Positions 35,901 to 46,813 of a stretch of 64,000 nt of DNA are shown here, in pieces. Source of the stretch: Litomosoides sigmodontis (lineage: Eukaryota; Nematoda; Chromadorea; Rhabditida; Onchocercidae); the NCBI GenBank assembly GCA_963070105.1, contig OY718807.1:5932983-5996982 (forward strand), in the 5' to 3' direction. The position numbers and the translations under genes are program-made. The notes beneath the pieces were generated by a model. That model made no database searches and was not told where the DNA came from. It saw only the letters and a list, made by a program, of their open reading frames with translations. The stretch's first letter is position 1. The number at the start of each line of letters is the position of its first letter.

Positions 35901-38900
35901 GCGCTAAAGTCATTCTTCTATCGAAAGCACCAGTAATTAATTGAGTGCTTAACTTCTCACTTACAGCTGTCAAACCAGGAGGGAAATGTCAGTACTCATC
36001 ACAGTGTCAAGTGAGTCAGATTGAAATGACTTGCATTGGAGGCGTTTGTCGCTGCTCCTCCGACGGAGTATTCACAGGTGACAACTGCGCTGAAAAATGT
36101 CCTTTAGGTCATATTCTCGATGGAAATGGGATATGTCGACGAGGTTATTTGAAGAAGTCATTTGTTTGAGAATTTTTTTAACACGTTGAATTTCGATTTT
36201 AGTTACAGCTTTCAGATATTCGTCTGATCATAACATTCAGTTATTCCAATAAGTTGTTGATGGAATTAGAGAGTGAGTTGAGTGGTCAGTTTCAGAATGC
36301 AATTCAGGGCGAGTGGCCAGGGATGATAGATGTTATGATCAGACATCAATAGTACAGAGATGTCTTGTGAATTCGGATTGTGCGGGAGGATTGAGATGTA
36401 TCAATAATCTTTGCATTTGTCCACCATCGATGGTAATGAAGGAAGGATTGTGCTATCAAAGAAAGTGTTTTTAAATACACGTCTAACTGGAGAGAGAGAG
36501 AGAGAGAAAATGAAAATGTTTAATTTCTTAGAAATTACGGAAGAAGGAAAGTAAAGTAACTGTTGGATGAGCTGAAATTAAGTTGATTGGAAATCCAAGT
36601 AGAATGAATTGAGTGAAATAGATAGTGTCAGCTTAAGAATGACGTTTCATTGAAGTATCAAAGTAAGGAATATACGAGAGGAGGAAGAGGAAAAGATATG
36701 AGCGAGAATTTTGCAGAAGAAGTAAGAGTAATGGAAAGATGCGCAAATGGTGAAGTTTGCTCGGATGGATCATTTTGCCTGGACGGTATCTGTGTGTGCC
36801 CAGCTGGGAATGAGGAATGTGCGCCACGCGCAACTGTGCCACCAAGTTCAACGTGTAACTCAACCGTACGATGTAGCGGTGGTTCCACCTGCATTGCAAA
36901 TTTCTGTCAGTGTCCCAATTTTCAGCAACCTATCAATGGAATTTGTGAATTAGCGCCTGCAGGTATTGATCTTTCAACGACAAATAGATAGGTACCTTAT
37001 TAGGAATCTTTCAGGTAATTGCATATCAGGTGAGTAAATGAGTGAAAGTCACTTAAAAGAAATGAAATTCACTTGTTATCAATTTCAGTTGAAGTAGCGG
37101 TGGGAAGTGGTTGCCCAACTGGGAATGAACGATGTTTGGGTGGCTCATATTGTCGTTTCGGCATATGCGAGTGTCCGTTCGGAACAGTGCAAAGATCCGA
37201 TGAATGTGTGTGGGAGCGGAAAGTAGCCGTTGGCTCCCCTTGTGACAGCGCACATGTTTGTGCGGAAATTGCAAATTGCATCGATGGCATTTGTCAATGT
37301 CCTCTTGGCATGCTTTTGCAGGTTGCATATTAGCATTTGTTGCTTACTGTCACTTCTCAATTCTTACGTGGCTAATGCTTGGGTGTTGATAGGATGGGAA
37401 ATGTCATGATTTTGCGTCGACTGGTGCTGGCGACAGTTGCGCTAATGGAGAATTCTGCAGTGGTGGATCGATATGTAATAAATCGGTTTGATATTGCCAG
37501 CATATATATTAGTGGTAACTTTCTTTTGCGTGCTGAATGGGAGTTGTTAAAGTAATGAATAATTAAAAAAGTTATAGGTCTGTTCGTGCCCAACTGGTAC
37601 AACGAACCAAAATGGCGCATGCGTAGTTGAGGAAAAAAGTTTGTTTTTCTCCCCGAATAGCTATTTCTTACAAGTTTGTCCAGTTGTGGATGGCAACAGT
37701 TATAAGCAACTAATTTCTTCAATTAACGAGACAACATTTTGTGAAATTTGCAGTTCAGAACTTCCTTTTTTAGTAAACTACGAAGAGGCATGCGTAAACA
37801 ACGAGACGTGTCCTGGTGATTTACTTTGTGTTGATGGAATCTGTCAATGTCCGCAAGGAATGTTCTCGAACAATGGACAATGCATGCCAACAATTTGTAC
37901 GCATTAGCTTAAAACTTTATAGCTTATATTCAAATTCTAGAAATTTTGCATTTGTCTGTTTGAGTTGTTCACTTAATAACTCAATGAAGTTGTTTTCATC
38001 ACTTAATTGTTTGATTTGATCACTTAATAACTCAATGAAGTTTACGGGAAATTGTTTGTCGCAGATCCATTTGGCAAGTGCTCAAATTCTTCACGATGCG
38101 GTAGAAACTCCTATTGCGATCCTCAAAGCGGTCTTTGCATTTGTCAAGGTTTGTAGACCTTTAAAATAACAGCTAATCCAGGTAATTTTGCAGTTGTGTA
38201 TTCTTCCTATCATACTGGAAAGCTTCATTGATTTACATATCTGTTAAGTTAACTGATTATTTCGATGAACAGCTACATTTAAGAGGGTCATCAATATCAT
38301 GGCCAATCCTGCGTACCGATGTTTACCCGTGCACTGATATCGCCAATTAAAATATGTGTTACTAATGAAGACTGTACAGCTGGCGCAAAATGTATTGCAA
38401 ACAGGCAAAAAATTTCGCTTTCTTTTAAAAAGTTTCTTCCAATTTTTAAAAAAGCAAAAAAACAAAGGAACTTCAGCAGGAAGTCTTAGCAAACGTTGTA
38501 TAATCTAAAGTGATCCTTGTTAGCACAAATATATTCTATTTCACAAAGTACATGTGAATTAAATAAATTTCCAGATGCCATTGTCCAGCAGGTGAGATTT
38601 TCATGGGTGACAGGTGCCAAATGGTGTTTGCCGAACCTGGCGAATCATGCCTTAATGGTGAAACTTGCATATCAAATTATGTGTGCCTCAACGGCTCTTG
38701 TTTATGTCCTGAAGGTGAAGTATCCTGGGATGGTAACTGTGTGAAAGAGGATATTGAAATCAAGAAGCACATGAGCCATCAAGGTAAATTTTCATCACTT
38801 TTCATCTCTACCTTACCCTTCACTCTATCAGCATTTCTTTACATCACTCACTCCTTCATCACTCATCCGAAAAAAATTGAAACAACGCACAGTTTGAACT

Positions 38901-41900
38901 TTCATTTAAGATTTAATCTGTTTCCGTCCTTGTCTCTCTTTCCAGCTAAGCCTAATTCTCCATGCAGCAAAGGTAAATTGTGTATCGGTGGATCGTTCTG
39001 CAATGACATGGATGGGATGTGTCGTTGTCCTGCTAATACTATTTTACAAAATGAAAAATGTGAATTCACTGACGGCATGTTTCAAAGTAATTGCAAAAGA
39101 CAAAATGAAATTTTAATGTAAATAACACGAAAAATATTTGCATGAACTTCTTATTGCACTTCTTACTTTAGTTCAATCGCTTTTCACGTTTCCATCAGAG
39201 ACGCCGAAGAAACCATCAAATCACTCCGTAATTAATCGAATAACGCTGCGTGTGAGTCGTTGCGAAAGCAATGACAATTGCACCGGTGGTGCTTATTGTC
39301 TTGGCCATCGTTGTATTTGTCCACTTAATATGATGATGAAAGATGGCCTATGTCAGGGTATGTTTCCGGCTTCACGAGAAAAGGTTTATTATTGTCACGC
39401 AATAACTTCTAGCACCTTAAATATGATGTGACACAAAGTCGAGTTTTCTCAATTCTAAATTTGAAACATTGCAAAAAACTTTAGCATTCTTTTTTTGCTA
39501 CGACGACTAATATATTTTCTTTAAAGGCTTTTTCGTCTTTTTTTTTTTGAAAAATGCTACTGAATGAAAAAGTATGCTTAAATTTTTTCCTCGCTGATAA
39601 CTGATTCTCTCAGTGAACCGCGTTGCTGACCGATGTACGACAAATCACGACTGTCTAATGCTTAATACAAGGTGCCATAAAGGAGAGTGCATTTGTCTTC
39701 CTGGATATCACATATCTGGAGATATCGGATGTATTCCGAGAACAGCGACATTTTCCAACAGCCGTCATCAACAAGCGGTACTACCGACAGTATCAAAAGC
39801 AGTTGCTGACCTGAGCAGCACTATCACTGAAGCAACGATAAATCAAGTGGTGGATTCAAGCCTAGAAGTTAGCTCAGGCGAGAGAAGCCTTCATTCTGCA
39901 ATTTTCACATCCTCACCACTAATTGATGCTGGCACTGGCAGTGGACACAGTCCATCAAGTCGTCAAACTGAAATGATCGTAAACATATCGGGTGGCGTAT
40001 GCAACGAAACAACACTCTGCCTGTTTTTCTCCGTTTGTCGTAATGGCGTTTGCAAATGTCCTCTGGGCACTCAAATATCCGATAATGAATGCAAATTTAT
40101 AGTCGACGGTATATTTCACTTAATTACCTGCTAAATAGACAGAATTCTTAATATCTAGTAATGTAGCATCATCATTGTTCTATCCATTATTATTATTAAA
40201 ATTCAAAAAATTTTTTTTCACAAAAAAATCAAAACGAAGAATTTTTGCAAACAAAGATTGCAAGATTGGATGCAGAACTTTTCTAAGATTCTTTTTCATC
40301 ACTGCTCTTATTTGCTAATTTTCATTGGCTTTAATTTTAAGTAAGTCGTTTGCAACAATTCGAAAAATTATTGCACAGCGGTAATTCGATATTACCTCAC
40401 ACAACACGTTCAGTAGTGCCACAAGCAATCAATCTGTCACGGTCAACAACTCCAATTCATCCTATCTCATCCGCGGAAGTTTCAACATCAGGAATTTGGA
40501 GCACGGAAGAAATGTGGCCAACCGTGCATCCACAAATTAAGTCTAAACTTGTAGCATCGACGTACAGTTCGTTTCTATCTTTATTTCTCTTTCAATTGCA
40601 GTTAGATAGACGAAATTAGGAACAGTGAAGACTACCTTCGCCGGCTTGTTTCACTTCATACTAATTTGTAATATTAGCAACACGGAGGGGCATTTGCTAC
40701 GATATTGGAAAAGCTCACACCACAGACACTTCAATATTTATGCATTTCTAAAAATGCAGCGATAATTAATGACGCATCTCTTCCACATATTCCTATCTAA
40801 TTTTAGTTGAAGGATGCAAAGAGTAAGAACCAATGTGTTATTCAATTTCATTCCTTGCTAGTTTTTCCTTTTACCTTAATCATTCTTTTGAAAACTTGAA
40901 ATTTTATGGAAAGTTGCACCACTTTCAACATTCTAAAATGGTTAGCCTCAGTTAAAATTATTAGTGTTAGTTGTAAGATTTAAATCATTTTTACAGTTCG
41001 ATGTAGAACAACTCAGCAATGTCCCTCTCCATCTCACTGTATTGATGGCTTATGCTTTTGTACCTCAGGTACTACTATGTCTCAAGAGGGTCTTTGTGTA
41101 CCAATCAATAAAGGTTTGCTCCCTTTTTTTCCTCTTTCCTTATGATATTTTTCAATTATTCTGTTTCTGATTATACAATTAAAATTTTGCATACAACCAA
41201 TGGAGCCGTAAGTGGTAAAATTTGCTAAAAGTTATTTAAAAATTTTTAACATATCAAATGCCAATTTTATAGCAAAAGCAGAGATGCTACTACCAGCAGA
41301 AGAAGAAATGAAAATTCAAATTTACATTTCTTAATTATAATTTACAAATTTTAAGAATCAGGTCCGGGAATGTCATGCATGAACGGAGAACGATGCGCTG
41401 GATTTTCGAAGTGTGTCCGTGGAATGTGTACCTGTCCACCTGAACGAAATAATATCGTCGATAATAAATGCGTTAAAACTTTTCGTGGTAAGAATAGCTT
41501 GCCTTTTGGATCAATGGGCAACAACAGTTTCTTAAAATTTTCAAAATCTGACCTTCACCAAGATACCTATGGGTTATGGTGTTTTTCTCATCAGCAAGAC
41601 ACTTCAAATCAATTTCTGTTGAAAGATTTAAAAAATCGAAAATTAAATGCTTTCCTTTTTATACTCACAAGACAATGTCTATTTCCGGCATCACTAGTCC
41701 TGCGGCGTTGTTGCATTGCATGGTGTGCTGTGTGGTGCGTGACCTACTGATATCCGTCAATTCTGCTTTCCATGTTTTTTTCCAAAAGTACGCAACTATT
41801 GACTAGGACCTGTTGCTTTTTGCAATCGGACGGTGGCTTGTCGTGCTTCACTGCATAATCACAATCAGAACTTTTTAAAATTTGTTTTGTTTGTGGTGTT

Positions 41901-44900
41901 GCCTGAAAGTAGTAAATTCGAGATAAGTATATTCTTAATTCCTTCAATTATAATTCCCAACATATCATTAGCTCTTTATCAATAAAACTGGAAATTTGCA
42001 ATTTCACTAATTTTAGTAAGGAAAGAAATAACTGCATGGATAAATGAACCTTTAAATCCTCGGACAGCATCAACTACCAGTAAGTTTCTGGTGGACAGTA
42101 GCTTTAGGAGTTTGTGTATACTCCCTGTGCAACTATTTAATCAGTACACTGAAATGGATATCAGCACTTTTTGCATAATTAACTTACGATCTTTCAACTT
42201 ACTCACACATCAAACTGGCTTCCAATTCATTTTTTAATCTACTCAACTCAGAATGAAAATTTAAAGTGTGCATTATATGAACAAATTTAGTTAAAAAATT
42301 TTCCCTTTGAAATAAACTCTCTCCCTCTCTCTTTCTCTCAGTTCATAACCTTTTTACTTATCCATCTCATATAACAGCATCTCCTATCATATGTATTAGA
42401 GTGTTGTCGGTAGACGGATCAGTTCCTGAAATGTGCATGTCCTGTGAGTACAGTAACAATAAATGATAAAAAATTCAATCAATTCAGTCATTGATAGGTC
42501 AGCCAGGATATTTGCGCAAAGCGACGTTCGCTATTCCGAAATCCGCTTCCAATCGGCAACCACTAAAAGATTGTCCAACAACTGCCTCATGCCTTCTACC
42601 GAACTGCTTTTGCTCAAGGTAAATACAGTAAAATAAGTATAAATGAGTTCTATCAGTGTTAGTCTAATTGATGCCATAGAAAGGAAAGAGGAAGTAGAGG
42701 TAGAGGGAAGTGAGTGAAGTACAGAAGGAATAAAATGAACGAATGTAGTCTAAATTTCTAATGCATATTCTATTTTGAGGTCCAGAATGGAAATTCCGGG
42801 TGGCTTATTGGCAAGGGATGTACCGCAAATAGTTCTCTTAACATTCGATGGTCCAGTGACCGATCAAACATTTGTCACATACAAATCGTTGTTCAACGGG
42901 AACTATCGGTACTGAGATTTGTTATTCAACCATTCAATAACTTTTTGTAAAAATAAAATTTCAATCTACAACTCCGTGCTTTTTGTTGAGCTTTTGCAAT
43001 TTGCAACTTATTGTTTTTAAAAGCATACGATTTAGGAATCCGAATGGATGTCCCATAAAAGGTACATTCTTTGTGTCCAGTGAGTGGAACAATTATGATC
43101 AAACCCAATGGCTAATAAGCAATGGTCATGAAGTAGCTGTGAATTCAATTACGTAAACTATTTCAATCAATAGTTCAAAATTTTAAACAGAAGAGTAGAT
43201 GCTATGAATCTAGCAAAAACAATAGCAAATGCTGAATTATGATTGACCAATTATTTGCTAAAAATGCATAATCAAAGCTTTTGGTGCTGTCCAGTTGTAA
43301 TTGGCTAACAGGATCTTCCTTTCCATTGTTTATTTTTATTAATTCTTAGAAATGTTCAATCATAGAATATTTAGACATGAAAATTTGGGTGGCGAAACAG
43401 TGGAACGTTGGAGGAAAGAAATGGTTGGTATGCGTGACGCATTGCGACACTTTAGTTACGCAAGCGCAACGGATATTATTGGCGTACGAGCACCACAACT
43501 CGAGTTAGGAGGTAGACCATTCATTCCGATGAAAAAATTAACTAACAGCTTTTGCTAACTGTGCAGTGGAAATTTGCAGGAGATAATCAATTTAATATGA
43601 TGGAAAAGTTCGGCTTCATTTACGACAATACAATGAGCGTAAGTGGTGGACCATACTGGCCACAAACACTAGCATATAATACGGCCTGGAAATGTTCATC
43701 AATTTACTGTCCTAAAAATGCGCATCCAGGCATTTGGGAGGTACCAATAAATCGTTTCATTGTGCCAGGCGCACAACAAGAATTCGCGATGCTTAGAGAA
43801 GCTATCCGTGTATGTTCCTTACCTTTCCTTTGATTGAAACAGTAAATGAAGTGGCAAATTTATTCAATCAAAGTACATCATAGGTATAGAAGAGCGTAGT
43901 AAAATTGTAACTTAAACTTATTTTGCTCAAATTCTCTTGCAAAAATCTATTGATTAAAATTTTTTCATCAATTGAATTGTCTATAAAATAATGCAGTGAA
44001 CTCACAGATCATAATTTGGGTAAAACTTAAGCTATTCGAGTGGGTATTGAAATAAATTAAATTGAGGGAACCACCTGGTATTCCTTTTGGGCAATTGAAA
44101 CAAACGAAGTCGAAACAGTGAAGCATAGATGTTTACGAATATATGAATACCATAGAAGTGAATGAATTTGCCCGTTTTTAGCACGATGATTCACCCTTGG
44201 ATGTTGCGGAAATGTTGGAATTGAATTTCAATCGTTCGTACAACCACAACAGAGCCCCATATTTATTAACTGCTGACAACGGCTTTTTCAACGCACTACC
44301 AAATGAAGGAGCAATCATTGCGTTGAAACTGTTTATTGAAAAAGTAATTTTCAAATGCCTCTTCAAGTTTAAGTCTAAATGAAAGTGCTATTCATTACAG
44401 AACTCTTGCAATACTTTTTTCAGTATTTCAATGAAATTCGATGAAAATACACTTTCATATTTTGCATCACTAAATTACTTGGGGGGGGGGGGGAAGCGGA
44501 GGGGGGAATCTGTTCAAAAAACGGGTTGGAAATCGTGTCGACAAGGTAGGAAAAATGTTCTGCCAGAATGAAAGAGTGCAAGCATACCTCAACTCCACCA
44601 AATACTTCAGATAGTTTCTTCTTCAGTTGCACTTCAATCCCTTTATTCACTTGAATTGCCAACAAAGACACTGAACAAAACAAACAAATTCATGTTAAAT
44701 AACTTCATTTTCTCTCTTCGAACACCGCTGAGCCAGTTCGTCGATGAGTTTAATTAGCCATTCAAAACTATGCTTTTCCAGATATTAAAGAATTCTGATG
44801 TATATTTTGTAACAATAACGCAAGCACTAAAATGGATTAGACGACCAACACGTTCATTACATATTCACAGCTTTAAACCATGGCAATGTAATGTGTCGCA

Positions 44901-45288
44901 TAAGAATAACATTGCTACGTGTGAGGTAAGCTCTACCAAACCAACAACAGTAAAATAGATAATTTTTCATTATTCTGCCTTCAACAGAAATACGACGATG
45001 TAGATTTTATTCGTAATGCTTGATAAGACAAATATATTAATTAGCGAGTAAATAAGGCAAACTCATTTAACAGTTTTCTTCGCATTTAATTTATCGTGTC
45101 GGTTGCCTTAAAAAAAATCTAACCATGTAATCGTATGAAGAACACAACATAGTTTATAGACTCCATCCAGTTGTTCATTTACTTGCAACGGCGAAACTCG
45201 AACTGTTCGAATATGTGGCACCTGCCCGCAGGTATATCCAAATCTTGGCGATCCTACTGGTACTGGGAATTCAACCGACGAGCGATAA
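32957..45288 (+). CDS. Secreted EB-module protein with C-terminal polysaccharide (chitin) deacetylase-like domain
   Basis: Begins MDATFFLSFSFAG, spliced (32993 to 33456) to FALSEIAQA: a signal peptide. Then about 22 Cys-rich EB modules of the pattern C..n.C.....C....C.C....G.....C, on exons mostly phase 1 to phase 1: 33456-33611, 33885-34001, 34203-34337, 35184-35258, 35312-35503, 35672-35860, 35967-36143, 36296-36474, 36717-36962, 37015-37029, 37089-37321, 37393-37485, 37578-37638, 37675-37896, 38065-38148, 38284-38404, 38575-38783, 38946-39086, 39199-39357, 39614-40108, 40342-40566, 40997-41113, 41356-41487, 42017-42079, 42378-42443 and 42498-42618. The deacetylase follows at 42786-44925 and a Cys-rich end at 45160-45288 (stop). 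Family knowledge: C. elegans has related chitin deacetylase-like genes (LGX-1 and relatives) acting on pharyngeal or cuticular matrix. Oddities: an in-frame stop at 36472-36474, so this may be two transcripts; joined through a weak donor at 36465 it would be about 1690 residues. Two introns appear to start with GC. Confidence 0.8.
37969..38042. repeat. Direct repeat, 2 x 23 nt, in an intron
   Basis: Two exact copies of TCACTTAATAACTCAATGAA plus AGT sit about 28 nt apart in an intron of the EB/deacetylase gene. Confidence 0.85.
42786..44925 (+). other. Polysaccharide deacetylase (NodB-like, carbohydrate esterase 4) domain
   Basis: Six exons: 42786-42908, 43036-43152, 43375-43511, 43580-43809, 44182-44343, 44782-44925. 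Family landmarks occur in order: IPGGLLARDVPQIVLLTFDG (motif 1), NPNGCPIKGTFFVS, GHEVAVNSITHE (motif 2, made across the 43152/43375 junction), GVRAPQLELGG (motif 3), SGGPYWPQTL (motif 4), NRAPYLLTADNGFF (motif 5 region). The canonical residues are TFDD, H-S/T-x-x-H and a His in motif 5; here the second Asp of motif 1 is Gly, the first His of motif 2 is Asn and the motif-5 position reads Asp-Asn. The fold is clear; catalysis is uncertain. Confidence 0.85.
44481..44493. repeat. Poly-G run
   Basis: A run of 13 G followed by a G-rich patch (GGGGGG again at about 44501), in an intron of the deacetylase gene. It could form a G-quadruplex or be a sequencing weak point. Confidence 0.9.
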
Positions 45289-45608
45289 GTTCAGGCGTTT
45301 CCATCATTAAGCTTTTGAGCCGATTATGTGTCCAGTTTAGAACTGACAAAACTTTCAGGTCTCCTAACTTACTGTGTTTCGGTGCAAAAGATAGATACAG
45401 AACTAAAATGCATCGATCATGTTGTAATCAGTAACTTATACTCCTTAAGTCACTCTGCAGAAATACTGTCGAAAAATTCATTGCTGTGAGCAAAAGACTT
45501 GAAATCCAACTATTTCCACAGCAACACAACGACTTTAAAACATTTGATAGCTTGAATACCAGTAACGAGGTCGGCCATGAGTTTATAAACCAAACAAAGG
45601 AGTACCAG

Positions 45609-45808
45609 GGCCAGCATTAGATCAATGTTACCGCAAAAAAAACCCACGTTTACGTTTACGTCGGTTACCGGTCCGTTTACAAATTTTGGAAGCTATTAAA
45701 GGAACGATATCTACAGAAGTGGAATATCTTATCAGTGGCACATGGATGAGATGTCGAAATTCCCGTATTGATGGAAGATGGAAAAGCGTGCAAGAAAGCT
45801 GTCTGTAA
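45609..45808 (+). CDS. Candidate terminal exon of an unassigned gene
   Basis: The frame reads from a possible acceptor (gtaccag) to a TAA stop: PALDQCYRKKNPRLRLRR, then LQILEAIKGTISTEVEYL and ISGTWMRCRNSRIDGRWKSV, ending QESCL. The even codon use, the Trp/Cys spacing (W..C......GRW......C, loosely like an extracellular Cys-rich module) and the lack of stops suggest real coding sequence. It starts about 320 nt after the deacetylase stop on the same strand, so it may be an alternative 3' end of that gene (a phase-1 donor exists at 45259/45260) or the end of a small separate gene. Possible intermediate exons at about 45361-45490 could not be joined consistently. Confidence 0.4.
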
Positions 45809-46813
45809 TGAAATGACACTCAAAACGGGAGATCTCTAAAGGAACATAGGTTTCTATTACACTTAATCGTATAGAACAACACAACAATAACAGAAATTAT
45901 CGGCTATTAAAACATTCCAGTTTCACAGTAAATTTCAATTAAATTCCATTACTGCAGGTCAGGTCAATGATTAAGCAGAAATTCATCTAACTAATATCAA
46001 GAACAAGAAACGAGAAAAATGCTTGTCGAATTGCAACCAATTTTGTAGACTCATTTTCCAAGTTTAACTGAATAAAATAATGCACGGAAAGTTCACTGTA
46101 CTGGAGAAACTCTGCGATTATCAGCAACCAAATTTAATTTGTTTTGATCAAATGTTCTCAACAAAGTAAATAGTACAATTTTCATCAACGTCGAAATATA
46201 AATTTCCTCACGTTACCTTTCCTCGCGTGCTTTAAATCAGAAATTAGATGATAGAAGGCCTACATACAGAACTACACATTACTACCAAATTTAATTCTCC
46301 ATTGCTAACCAATTCATACAATATTTCATCGTCATCCTACGCTTTCTACTAAAATAAAGGGAACAATGTAATTTCAGGCTGCACATAAAAATGCAAAGTA
46401 AAAGAAGGAAACACAAGAGTTGATTGTTTGCACATTAAAGACTCAGGTGGCAACAAGATCAACAGCAAAATTACAATGAGTGCGCCACATAATTAGAGGC
46501 AATGTTCTTCACTCCACACTTTCTATGTTGCAGAGAAGTATTGTTGATCTCAACCGCTGCAGACCTTTGCCTATTTTTCTATATTGAACTCTGACAAGTG
46601 GATGCACTAAAATCTATGGTTGACAAATCTAAAACGAATTCACAGTTACATTTAAAGATAAACTCTCAAACTGCAGATCAGTGAAACATTAAATCAGGTT
46701 AAATAGCATAATTCTTACTCCCTTGTACTGATTCTTGGAAATATCATCATTACAATGTATGATAAGTGAAGAGATAAAAAAATCAGCTATTGAAAGTATG
46801 GATTTAGATATGA
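45809..46813. other. Convergent intergenic / 3'UTR region
   Basis: Lies between the plus-strand deacetylase locus and the end of the minus-strand SCHIP1 homologue. AT-rich, no supported ORF; probably carries 3'UTRs of both. Confidence 0.5.

Noticed and set aside
36633..37360. Several minus-strand ORFs of 70-91 residues
   Set aside because: Antisense shadows of EB-module exons (Cys/Gly-rich plus strand gives His/Thr-rich minus frames).
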